The notes: a model not told the origin generated them from the sequence alone. Shown: positions 1-5,445, counted from the first letter of the stretch. The stretch is DNA of 5,490 nucleotides from UMGS1696 sp963643035 (GCA_963643035.1 CAVIKO010000103.1:1-5490), one strand, 5' to 3'. A program made the numbers and translations.

Positions 1-27
1 CGTATTACAGCCTGCCGGGTCATGTGA

Positions 28-105
28 TTTCCTAGGATCATGTGTGCGTTCTGGTCTGATTTTGCCTGTGCTGTGGCAGAATACATCGCGGATATGGAAA
101 AATAG
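28..105 (+). CDS. Possible C-terminal tail of an upstream gene, frame uncertain
   Basis: An open frame runs into a TAG stop at 103-105, directly before a strong terminator, which is what the end of a gene should look like. The last residues (AVAEYIADMEK) look like an amphipathic helix. The same frame is interrupted by TGA at 25-27, and the frame that reads YYSLPGHVIS at 3-32 stops with TAG at 33-35. No single frame that looks coding is therefore open from the window edge. Either the upstream gene ends at 33-35, or it ends at 103-105 with a frameshift or nonsense change near 25-35, or 40-105 is a tiny separate frame starting at ATG 40. I do not recognise the protein, and the piece is too short to assign. 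Confidence 0.25.
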   Translation, partial: FPRIMCAFWSDFACAVAEYIADMEK

Positions 106-115
106 TAGAATCTGA

Positions 116-142
116 AAAAGAGCGGGATATTCCCGCTCTTTT
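116..142 (+). terminator. Intrinsic terminator of the upstream gene
   Basis: A perfect 12-bp stem (left arm 116-127, right arm 131-142) closes on a three-base TAT loop. The core is GAGCGGGA/TCCCGCTC and the right arm ends in TTTT. It lies 11 bases after the TAG at 103-105. The A-rich left flank means it could also work on the minus strand. It separates the upstream unit from the lipoprotein gene, so that gene needs its own promoter. Confidence 0.85.
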
Positions 143-197
143 ACATCGTACTTTCTTAAATTTCAATTAAGGAAACCTTATATTTCTGAAAATCCCA

Positions 198-226
198 TTG
201 CATAAAAATGCTTTTTGTGGTACTAT
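198..226 (+). promoter_or_regulatory. Likely SigA promoter of the lipoprotein gene
   Basis: TTGCAT (198-203) serves as a -35 and TACTAT (221-226) as a -10 with exactly 17 bases between them. An extended -10 TG lies at 218-219 (TGG then TACTAT). The -35 is only a half match to consensus, so the extended -10 is probably what makes it work. Transcription would start near 233, about 30 bases before the start codon. A 13-bp dyad TAAGG-AAA-CCTTA (168-180) lies just upstream and could be a regulator site. An alternative reading uses TATAAA (224-229) as the -10, but no -35 then fits. Confidence 0.5.
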
Positions 227-250
227 AAAGGCATTCGGAAAAAAAGTATG

Positions 251-258
251 GGAAAGGA
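251..258 (+). promoter_or_regulatory. Ribosome binding site that sets the lipoprotein start
   Basis: GGAAAGGA lies 5 bases before ATG 264 and 8 bases before ATG 267. No comparable site precedes the in-frame ATG at 198, which also falls inside the predicted promoter. The start is therefore 264 or 267, not 198. Confidence 0.75.
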
Positions 259-263
259 TACGA

Positions 264-2567
264 ATGATGCGGAAGAAAAGATGGTTCGCGGCGGCACTTG
301 CTATACTAATGTTGGCGGGATGCGGCGCGAAAACGAATACGGGCACGGAAACGAACGGGCAGGGGATCGAAAAGCCGACACTGCTCACCAATGTGTATGC
401 CTGCCGGGATCTCAACATGCCTGATGGGTACTTTGTAAACAGTTATGCCGGGATGAAGGACGGAATGTTCCAGATTCAGGCAAACTATTACGAATCGAAA
501 GGCGAATATGGTACAGAGGATTTTTATGCACTGACTAAAAATGTAGTGATTTCCTTGCCTGCGGATGGCAGCGATTATACGGAAACAGTGCTGTCTACTA
601 TTGAGATGAAAGGATCCGATGAATCCAGTGTGAACTACAACGACGTTAAGGTCCATCTCTTTGAAGGGGGCAGGGCAGAACTGATTACGAAGTACGATCC
701 CAAGGACGGTTCTTCCTCCTATGATCTTGCTTTGCATATGGACGATGGAACGGAAAAGTATACGGAGGAAATTGAGAAGTATTTTCAGACGAATGACGGC
801 TCTACCTATATCCAATATATTGAGTGTGATGGCGATGGCAATATCTATTTGGCAGGCGATTCCAGTATCTTCGTGTTTGATGCGGAACTGAATTATTCTT
901 ACGCTATCCAGACGGGTAATTACATCCAGCAGATAAGCACCTCTCCGGATGGAAAGATGTATGTGCAGTATTATGGGGATAACGGCATAATCTGCGCGCC
1001 CATAGAGGCACAGAAGCAAAAAATCGGCGACCCGATCGTGCTGCCGGATGGACTCACATATAACGGAATCTTTTTTGGCAATGAGTACACACTCTATTAT
1101 TATAATACGATAGGAATCTACGGCTACAACACAGGTGATGAAACAGGCACGCTCCTGATGAGTTTTCAAAATTCCGATATAACCCCGGATTTGCAAGGGG
1201 CGTATTACATAGATGCGGATTCGTTCCTTTTGCAATATTATGATCAAATCACGTGGGATCTAAAATTCAGCGTGTTCACAAAGTCTGATGACATCGACCT
1301 GTCACAAATCACCGTTGTGGAGATTGCTTCAGCAGACGCGCCGTATGATCTCCCCTCTCGCGTGGCGGATTTCAACCGAAAGCACAAGGATATGCGCATT
1401 GTTTACACAGATTACAGTCAGTACAATACGGACGAAGACTACAATGCAGGGAGCACCAAGCTCGCAAATGATGTTTTGAACGGTCTCTACAAGCCGGACA
1501 TTGTGGTGAGCGTAATATCCGAGAGCGCATATTCCACATTTCTTGATAAAGGACTGTTTGCCGATTACAACACGCTCGCCGCAGGAGATGCAGAATTTGA
1601 TTTGTCCGATCTTTTTGATTGTGTGAAGAACACCTACACCATTGATGACAAGCTGATTGCACTTCCGACTGAGATCGACGTACAGACCTTACTCGGCAGT
1701 AAGACACTCCTTGACGGCAGGACCTCCTGGACGCTTGATGAAATGCTCGATGTGATCGATTCTCTTGCGGATGGAGTTGCTATTGCACGGAGCCTGACGC
1801 AAGATTCTTTCATGAACCTGCTCGGAGAAAACTGGGTTGCCGATTTCATAGACGGTACCGATTGCTCTTTTGATTCCACGACGTTTATCCGCCTGATCGA
1901 ACACCTGAAAGCTTTGCCGGAGACGTTACCGGATTCCGAATATGAGTACGACAGCGATAATATATATGCAGAGTATCAGTCCGGCAAGTATGCTACGGTG
2001 CAGAACGGTTATTGGGGTGTGATCAGCTGGCTTGAAGAACTCTCCTACTTCGGTGCAGATAATACAGTACGCATTGGGTATCCGAGTGTGAACGGAAAAG
2101 GCGGTGGTACCCAGCTTTCGCAGTACACATATCTCTACAGCATTATGGACAGCTCAGAATGCAAGGATGCCGCATGGTGTTTTGTAAAATCCGCGCTTCA
2201 GTATGTTGAAGATGGCAGCGACGGTGTGCCGCTTTTCCATTCTGATTTCAAGAAGATGATAGAAAAGATAAAAAACTATACTTACATTCTCTACAATAAT
2301 GGCAGCGCGTCCTGGGGTGAATTTGATCCGACCTTTGAAGATGCATCACAGGGAGTTGTCATGCATGCAGCCGATGTGGATTGGACCGGCGTTGAAAAAT
2401 GGCTTGATGAGATCGGCAGTCCCGCTGTCAGCACCAATCTGCCTGGCGAGCTGCAGGAGATTATCATGGAAGAGCTTTCCACCTATCTTGGCGGTACCAA
2501 ATCCGCATCCGACACGGCAAGCATGATTCAGAGCCGCGTGAAGCTCTATCTCGCGGAAAATAGTTGA
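264..2567 (+). CDS. Lipoprotein with ABC-type extracellular solute-binding domain and N-terminal propeller-like region
   Basis: Predicted 767-residue membrane-anchored lipoprotein, probably binding a sugar or oligosaccharide outside the cell. The N-terminus is a classic lipoprotein signal: charged MMRKKR, a hydrophobic stretch, then lipobox LAGC with the lipidated Cys at residue 20. A polar linker follows. Residues of about 40-340 are rich in Tyr, Asp and Gly, with short strand-like repeats such as DGDGNIYLAGDSSIFVFDAE and SPDGKMYVQYYGDNG, suggesting a beta-propeller. From about residue 345 the sequence has family 1-like solute-binding hallmarks: an ADFNRKHKDMRIVYTDYSQY block (368-387), KPDIVV (410-415), LIALPTE (464-470), WTLDEM (489-494), and a C-terminal helix with IQSRVKLYLAE. 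Ordinary sugar-binding proteins are about 400-500 residues, so the N-terminal half is the extra part. No permease or ATPase genes adjoin it. The substrate cannot be told from sequence. The two-domain fold is inferred; the lipoprotein and solute-binding calls are firmer. Confidence 0.88.
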   Translation: MMRKKRWFAAALAILMLAGCGAKTNTGTETNGQGIEKPTLLTNVYACRDLNMPDGYFVNSYAGMKDGMFQIQANYYESKGEYGTEDFYALTKNVVISLPADGSDYTETVLSTIEMKGSDESSVNYNDVKVHLFEGGRAELITKYDPKDGSSSYDLALHMDDGTEKYTEEIEKYFQTNDGSTYIQYIECDGDGNIYLAGDSSIFVFDAELNYSYAIQTGNYIQQISTSPDGKMYVQYYGDNGIICAPIEAQKQKIGDPIVLPDGLTYNGIFFGNEYTLYYYNTIGIYGYNTGDETGTLLMSFQNSDITPDLQGAYYIDADSFLLQYYDQITWDLKFSVFTKSDDIDLSQITVVEIASADAPYDLPSRVADFNRKHKDMRIVYTDYSQYNTDEDYNAGSTKLANDVLNGLYKPDIVVSVISESAYSTFLDKGLFADYNTLAAGDAEFDLSDLFDCVKNTYTIDDKLIALPTEIDVQTLLGSKTLLDGRTSWTLDEMLDVIDSLADGVAIARSLTQDSFMNLLGENWVADFIDGTDCSFDSTTFIRLIEHLKALPETLPDSEYEYDSDNIYAEYQSGKYATVQNGYWGVISWLEELSYFGADNTVRIGYPSVNGKGGGTQLSQYTYLYSIMDSSECKDAAWCFVKSALQYVEDGSDGVPLFHSDFKKMIEKIKNYTYILYNNGSASWGEFDPTFEDASQGVVMHAADVDWTGVEKWLDEIGSPAVSTNLPGELQEIIMEELSTYLGGTKSASDTASMIQSRVKLYLAENS

Positions 2568-2588
2568 TAAACCAAGAATAAAAACAAC

Positions 2589-2632
2589 CGACATGGCATA
2601 TTTCCACAGGAAAAGGGGGATATGCCATGTCG
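2589..2632. terminator. Strong hairpin after the lipoprotein gene, better as a minus-strand terminator
   Basis: A perfect 13-bp stem CGACATGGCATAT / ATATGCCATGTCG (2589-2601 and 2620-2632) encloses an 18-base loop. The loop itself can fold as TTTCC-ACA-GGAAA. It begins 22 bases past the lipoprotein stop, the usual place for a terminator, but on the plus strand it is followed by TGTATCTAC and not a T run. On the minus strand it is followed by GGTTGTTTTTATTC, a proper U-rich tail. It may therefore mainly stop transcripts that read through from the oxidoreductase, or protect the lipoprotein mRNA 3' end. Confidence 0.6.
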
Positions 2633-2704
2633 TGTATCTACGGAGTGTGCTATAGCAAAACAGATATGCTGCAGGAAAGCTCTGTGCGGCATACTTGTGC
2701 CTGA
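2627..2704 (+). CDS. Doubtful 25-residue open frame with ribosome site in a hairpin loop
   Basis: ATG at 2627 is preceded, at 7 bases, by AAAAGGGGG, a strong Shine-Dalgarno-like purine run. The frame encodes 25 residues beginning MSCIYGVCYSK, with three Cys, and ends at TGA 2702-2704. The ATG lies inside the right arm of the 13-bp hairpin while the purine run sits in its loop, so translation would be blocked when the stem forms. No promoter is visible, although read-through from the lipoprotein gene could transcribe it. I do not recognise it; a chance open frame is the likelier explanation. Confidence 0.12.
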   Translation: MSCIYGVCYSKTDMLQESSVRHTCA

Positions 2705-2789
2705 TCACACACTGGAGACGAAAATCAAGACGGAAGATAACTACTGCGATTTGGTGCTCGCTCTGGATGATGTGAAATCGAAATCAGAA

Positions 2790-2838
2790 AAATCCGGCTG
2801 TATGTGGCATGAAAAACCATAAACAGCCGGATTTATTT
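2790..2838. terminator. Bidirectional terminator between convergent genes
   Basis: A perfect 12-bp stem AAATCCGGCTGT / ACAGCCGGATTT (2790-2801 and 2823-2834) has a 21-base loop. On the plus strand the stem ends ATTT and is followed by ATTT. On the minus strand it ends in ATTTTC followed by TGATTT. U-rich tails on both sides and a position between converging genes fit a shared terminator for the lipoprotein (+) and the oxidoreductase (-), which ends 73 bases away. Confidence 0.75.
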
Positions 2839-2857
2839 AGGAAAACGCTGTATAAAT

Positions 2858-2873
2858 CAACCTTACATCAGCG
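2858..2873. repeat. Direct repeat copy A, past the oxidoreductase stop
   Basis: CAACCTTACATCAGCG matches 4282-4297 at 15 of 16 bases in the same orientation. Extending four bases leftward keeps 18 of 20. The preceding GAAAACGCTG (2841-2850) makes a small CGCTG...CAGCG inverted pair here, echoing the CGCTGA...TCAGCG pair of the leader region. Confidence 0.45.
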
Positions 2874-2906
2874 GCTTCATAACGTATTGAAGGTACATGG
2901 CAAAAA

Positions 2907-4145
2907 TTAGCCCGGTTCACCGCATTCCCATCTTCTGCGTACTTCATCAAAAACGGAATCCGGGATCTCGCCGTCACCCCAGAGATTGTTTGGGATGAGC
3001 TGATCACCCGCGATGGCAGGGAAGGAACAGCGGTTGTCGTTTCTATACGCATCTCGTTCCTCCTTGTTGCGCAGATTCGGAATCTTGACAGGCGCGTTCC
3101 CATTGGCGATGGATACGTAGCCAAGCGTACCCGGAATGCACATATCTACCGCGTCGTATACATTGATAGAGCGCTCACGCGCCGTCTCATCGCCGAGGAT
3201 GGAGCGGATGAAGTAGTAGGTCGTGTAGAAATCGCCGCCGCCGTGTCCGGAGTTTTCCGTACCGGCAATCGCGGGTGCTGGGACATACTCCTCATGCTTG
3301 CCGCAACCGTTCTGATTCGGTTCCTCCGTGTAGACTGCGATGCGACCATCGCCCATGTCCTGCAGTGCGCCGAGATCGCCGTTGAGCTGATAGTTGGAAT
3401 GGCGCGTGTGCTTCATGCCGAAATGGAGACTCTTGAAAAACGCTCCGTTCGAGAGGGTGATGATCTCCATACCGAGGGTACCAGAGCCGGTGCCGAGGTT
3501 CCGCATGAACGGCATATTCGGTGTCTCGAAGGCAGATACCTGTACGGGACGGAGTCCGGTCATGTAGAGAATCGGCCCGATGGAATGGGTGCAGTAGAAC
3601 GTGGAACTCATCAGATTGCGCCAGTGATTCCGCTCGCCATAAGTGATCTGAGGCCAGATGGGGGAACAGTCATGGACATATTCGCCCTCCGCATACATCA
3701 GTTCGCCAATATCGCCGCGGCGGTACCGATTCCGCATTTCCCAGCGCACCGGCGTGTAGCAGTAGTTCTCCGCGTAGGAATACACCTTGCCGGTTCTCTC
3801 CACGCATTCGATGAGTTGCACTGCCTCCGCCATCGTCGAGCAGGTCAGGCATTCCGTCATAATGTGCCGCCCACTTTCCATGAGCCGGATGCCGAACGGG
3901 ACATGCTCGTTTGCGTAGTTGGCAAGCACCACAGCGTCCATATCGTGTTCGATGAAATCGTCAAAACGCTCGTAGTATGCCACGTTGTACAGTCCCGCGC
4001 CTTCCGCGACCTCGCGGCAGTGATCGAGCAGCGGCACGTATTTGTCACAGACCGCTACCAGTTCCGCACAGGGATCGTGGATCAGCTCGTTGACCATTGT
4101 GATCCCGCGCCCGGCACCGAATACGCCGACTTTTACCTTATCCAT
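2907..4145 (-). CDS. Gfo/Idh/MocA family NAD(P)-dependent oxidoreductase
   Basis: A 412-residue cytoplasmic enzyme expected to oxidise or reduce a sugar, sugar acid, inositol or related polyol with NAD(H). The N-terminal Rossmann domain starts KVKVGVFGAGRG (residues 4-14, nucleotide-binding glycines). Asp34 in VAVCD, at the end of the second strand, favours NAD over NADP. A domain from about residue 125 carries family features: AENYCYTP, GDIGELMYAEGEYVH (144-158), a His at 187 in YCTHSIGP at the usual catalytic His position, and GHGGGDF (300-306). The segment that is usually E-K-P, with the catalytic lysine, reads TECLTC (97-102), so Lys is replaced by Cys99. I recall related Clostridia proteins that also lack EKP, so this is probably a subfamily trait. 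The length is slightly above the typical 330-400. ATG 4145 has a perfect ribosome site. It has its own promoter in a 226-base gap downstream of the propeller gene. Substrate unknown. Confidence 0.9.
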   Translation of the reverse strand: MDKVKVGVFGAGRGITMVNELIHDPCAELVAVCDKYVPLLDHCREVAEGAGLYNVAYYERFDDFIEHDMDAVVLANYANEHVPFGIRLMESGRHIMTECLTCSTMAEAVQLIECVERTGKVYSYAENYCYTPVRWEMRNRYRRGDIGELMYAEGEYVHDCSPIWPQITYGERNHWRNLMSSTFYCTHSIGPILYMTGLRPVQVSAFETPNMPFMRNLGTGSGTLGMEIITLSNGAFFKSLHFGMKHTRHSNYQLNGDLGALQDMGDGRIAVYTEEPNQNGCGKHEEYVPAPAIAGTENSGHGGGDFYTTYYFIRSILGDETARERSINVYDAVDMCIPGTLGYVSIANGNAPVKIPNLRNKEERDAYRNDNRCSFPAIAGDQLIPNNLWGDGEIPDSVFDEVRRRWECGEPG

Positions 4146-4151
4146 AGTAAA

Positions 4152-4157
4152 CCTCCT
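4152..4157 (-). promoter_or_regulatory. Ribosome binding site of the oxidoreductase gene
   Basis: AGGAGG on the minus strand, six bases before ATG 4145, a perfect Shine-Dalgarno match that fixes the start. A second identical AGGAGG lies at 4172-4177, 20 bases further upstream, without a start codon at a usable distance. Confidence 0.85.
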
Positions 4158-4236
4158 CGTATGTACGTTTTCCTCCTCTTCGGAAATTCTCCGCGAGAGA
4201 GTGACTTTATTCTTGAAATACGCTGAATATATCGAA

Positions 4237-4251
4237 TTTTTGTGTCAAAAG
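4237..4251. promoter_or_regulatory. Operator-like dyad, gene-proximal copy
   Basis: TTTTTGTGTCAAAAG on the plus strand contains the imperfect palindrome TTTTG-N3-CAAAA. It is the inverted near-copy (14 of 15) of 4267-4281, 30 bp centre to centre, close to three DNA turns. Both lie between the predicted transcription start (about 4298) and the oxidoreductase start codon, the position of a repressor site. The two could instead pair in RNA as one hairpin with a 15-base loop. Confidence 0.5.
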
Positions 4252-4266
4252 CCGTGGATTTATGGA

Positions 4267-4281
4267 CTTTTGATACAAAAA
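4267..4281. promoter_or_regulatory. Operator-like dyad, promoter-proximal copy
   Basis: CTTTTGATACAAAAA carries the same TTTTG-N3-CAAAA palindrome as 4237-4251, in mirror orientation. The pair is nested exactly symmetrically (centre 4259) inside outer arms CGCTGA (4221-4226) and TCAGCG (4292-4297), each 10 bases away. I do not recognise the motif as the site of a named regulator. Confidence 0.5.
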
Positions 4282-4297
4282 CAACCATACATCAGCG
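4282..4297. repeat. Direct repeat copy B, in the oxidoreductase leader
   Basis: CAACCATACATCAGCG, 15 of 16 identical to 2858-2873. It contains the outer TCAGCG arm of the symmetric leader region and lies at or just after the predicted transcription start. The two copies bracket the whole oxidoreductase gene, 1424 bases apart. Confidence 0.45.
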
Positions 4298-4304
4298 TTT
4301 TCTC

Positions 4305-4333
4305 ATTGTATCATATTTTTCGTGTTTTGTCCA
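4305..4333 (-). promoter_or_regulatory. SigA promoter of the oxidoreductase gene
   Basis: On the minus strand, TGGACA (4328-4333, -35) and TACAAT (4305-4310, -10) are separated by exactly 17 bases. A TG one base before the -10 makes it an extended -10. Each hexamer matches consensus at five of six positions. Transcription would start near 4298, giving a leader of about 150 bases with the paired dyads. It lies 39 bases past the stop of the propeller gene, so the oxidoreductase can be transcribed alone. Confidence 0.75.
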
Positions 4334-4355
4334 TAGAGTACGCACAAAAAGATAG

Positions 4356-4367
4356 ACAGAAATCTGT
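4356..4367 (-). terminator. Weak possible terminator of the propeller gene
   Basis: A short dyad ACAG-N4-CTGT just past the TAA at 4372-4374 is followed on the minus strand by CTATCTTTTT. The stem is only four or five pairs, so termination would be inefficient, and part of the transcript could continue into the oxidoreductase. Confidence 0.25.
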
Positions 4368-4371
4368 TGGG

Positions 4372-5400
4372 TTATTCCACAGCCGCAAACGTCTCATTCA
4401 TACAGCGATACGGCACAACGTTTGTGTAGTATCCCTCCGGTGCGTGTCCGTCGATGGATATGGCAAATTCTCCGTCTCCATACGCGTAAAAGCCCGTCGA
4501 ACCGTGGGGAAACGGAAGTCCGGACAAGCCTGTATCCGCGGTCAGAGAAAGCACCTCACCCGATTCCGCAAGTCCTAAGAGCGGCTGTACGGTTGGCATT
4601 TTGTGTCCGTCGACGACGAACATCGGTGGATTGGGAAACGACTCTTTTTGTCCCGCGTAGACGCAAAGGAAAAAATTGCCGCTTGCCGCATCGTATTCGA
4701 GATTCTGAACGCCATAGACGGTATTTCCAGTGTAAACGAAATATTTGTGTACAGGTTTGGCGGGACCGCTCTGGTGCATGGCATCCTGTCGGATTGGTTG
4801 GGCATATGCGGCAAGAGACGCACGGTTGTAGCAGAGGATCACCTGATGATCGTTGTCCGTCCGGCTCACATCTCCGTACACGCCATACGCCACATAGACG
4901 CATTCATCCGTCGCCGATCCTCCGAAAGCGGGTGCGACCGTTAATCCATCGATTCCGCTGCATCCGTAGCGGTGCGCCGTACCGTCCGGGAGGATTGCCT
5001 TGTAATCCTCCACGACATCGCGGAGCCACACCGCGGTCATGATTCCGTCGGACACCGCATCCATATTGGGACGATTAAGCTTGTCTACATCGAATATCGC
5101 GATATAGAACGCGTCTTCCACGGTATCCCTGCCAAGATGCGCGAGGATTCCGCGGCCGACCGCGTCGTTTTTATATTCGAGAGAGCCATAGACTCTGCCG
5201 TCCGTATCACAGAAATCGATACAACCGAGATGCCCAAGCAGACCATACGCGCTGCCGATGAGCTTTCCCTCCCAGTCCGTCTTGATGATGGCAGTCGTGA
5301 ACGAATAATAAATGTACTGCCGCACCGGATCGACGGCGATGCCCTGACAATGCCCGGTGTTATAATACCCGGAGAAAATCGGTTTTGGAATATGGCGCAT
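4372..5400 (-). CDS. Beta-propeller-like protein of unknown function
   Basis: A 342-residue protein without a signal peptide or membrane segment, so probably cytoplasmic. It shows recurring strand-rich units typical of beta-propellers, for example HCQGIAVDPVRQYIYYSF (17-34), a TDWEGKLIGS turn (41-50), HLGCIDFCDTDGRVYGSLEY (57-76) and VYGVQNLEYDAASGNFFLCV (228-247). I recall similar uncharacterised Clostridia proteins with the same KPIFSGYYNTGHCQGIAVD-like opening, but I can give no gene name or activity. ATG 5400 is chosen because AGGGAGGG lies eight bases upstream. The frame is also open for all 30 codons from there to the window edge, so a longer start outside the window is not excluded. 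It is upstream of, and on the same strand as, the oxidoreductase gene, with a 226-base gap holding a separate promoter. A role in sugar metabolism is suggested only by its neighbours. Its own promoter is not identified. Confidence 0.75.
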   Translation of the reverse strand: MRHIPKPIFSGYYNTGHCQGIAVDPVRQYIYYSFTTAIIKTDWEGKLIGSAYGLLGHLGCIDFCDTDGRVYGSLEYKNDAVGRGILAHLGRDTVEDAFYIAIFDVDKLNRPNMDAVSDGIMTAVWLRDVVEDYKAILPDGTAHRYGCSGIDGLTVAPAFGGSATDECVYVAYGVYGDVSRTDNDHQVILCYNRASLAAYAQPIRQDAMHQSGPAKPVHKYFVYTGNTVYGVQNLEYDAASGNFFLCVYAGQKESFPNPPMFVVDGHKMPTVQPLLGLAESGEVLSLTADTGLSGLPFPHGSTGFYAYGDGEFAISIDGHAPEGYYTNVVPYRCMNETFAAVE

Positions 5401-5408
5401 ATAGGATA

Positions 5409-5416
5409 CCCTCCCT
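5409..5416 (-). promoter_or_regulatory. Ribosome binding site of the propeller gene
   Basis: AGGGAGGG on the minus strand, eight bases before ATG 5400. It supports this start over an extension of the frame toward the window edge. Confidence 0.7.
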
Positions 5417-5445
5417 TTGTATGTATCAACTGTTGCATTCTCAAG

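Larger units (their letters stand above)
2568..2906. other. Convergent intergenic region, 339 bases, no convincing gene
   Basis: This gap separates the ends of the lipoprotein (+) and oxidoreductase (-) genes. It contains two strong hairpins (2589-2632 and 2790-2834), a weaker 9-bp hairpin (2665-2673 with 2685-2693), and a copy of the repeat found in the oxidoreductase leader (2858-2873). Short open frames exist on both strands, but none has the composition or recognisable motifs of a real protein. The only one with a plausible ribosome site is a 25-codon frame at 2627-2704. Confidence 0.7.

Noticed and set aside
198..263. Upstream extension of the lipoprotein to ATG 198
   Set aside because: It lacks a ribosome site, would place 22 residues before a normal lipoprotein signal peptide, and overlaps the predicted promoter.
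306..1247. 313-codon open frame on the minus strand
   Set aside because: Antisense to the lipoprotein gene, with an Ile-, Arg- and His-rich composition and no recognisable motif; a shadow of the real gene.
2346..2708. 120-codon minus-strand frame with a hydrophobic beginning
   Set aside because: It overlaps the end of the lipoprotein gene and both strands of the 2589 hairpin, and has no promoter or ribosome site that I can see.
2622..2822. 66-codon open frame on the plus strand in the convergent gap
   Set aside because: The purine run is only two bases from its ATG, it runs through the second terminator stem, and the protein shows no recognisable features.
3243..4226. 327-codon open frame on the plus strand
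   Set aside because: Antisense to the well-supported oxidoreductase, with an Arg- and His-rich composition and no family motif. G+C-rich genes often leave such shadows.
4239..4260. TTGACA inside the gene-proximal dyad as a second -35
   Set aside because: No -10 lies at 16-18 bases on the minus strand; TATATT comes at only 11. The 4305-4333 promoter is much better.
4422..5042. 206-codon open frame on the plus strand
   Set aside because: Antisense to the propeller gene, extremely Arg- and Pro-rich, no plausible ribosome site noted.
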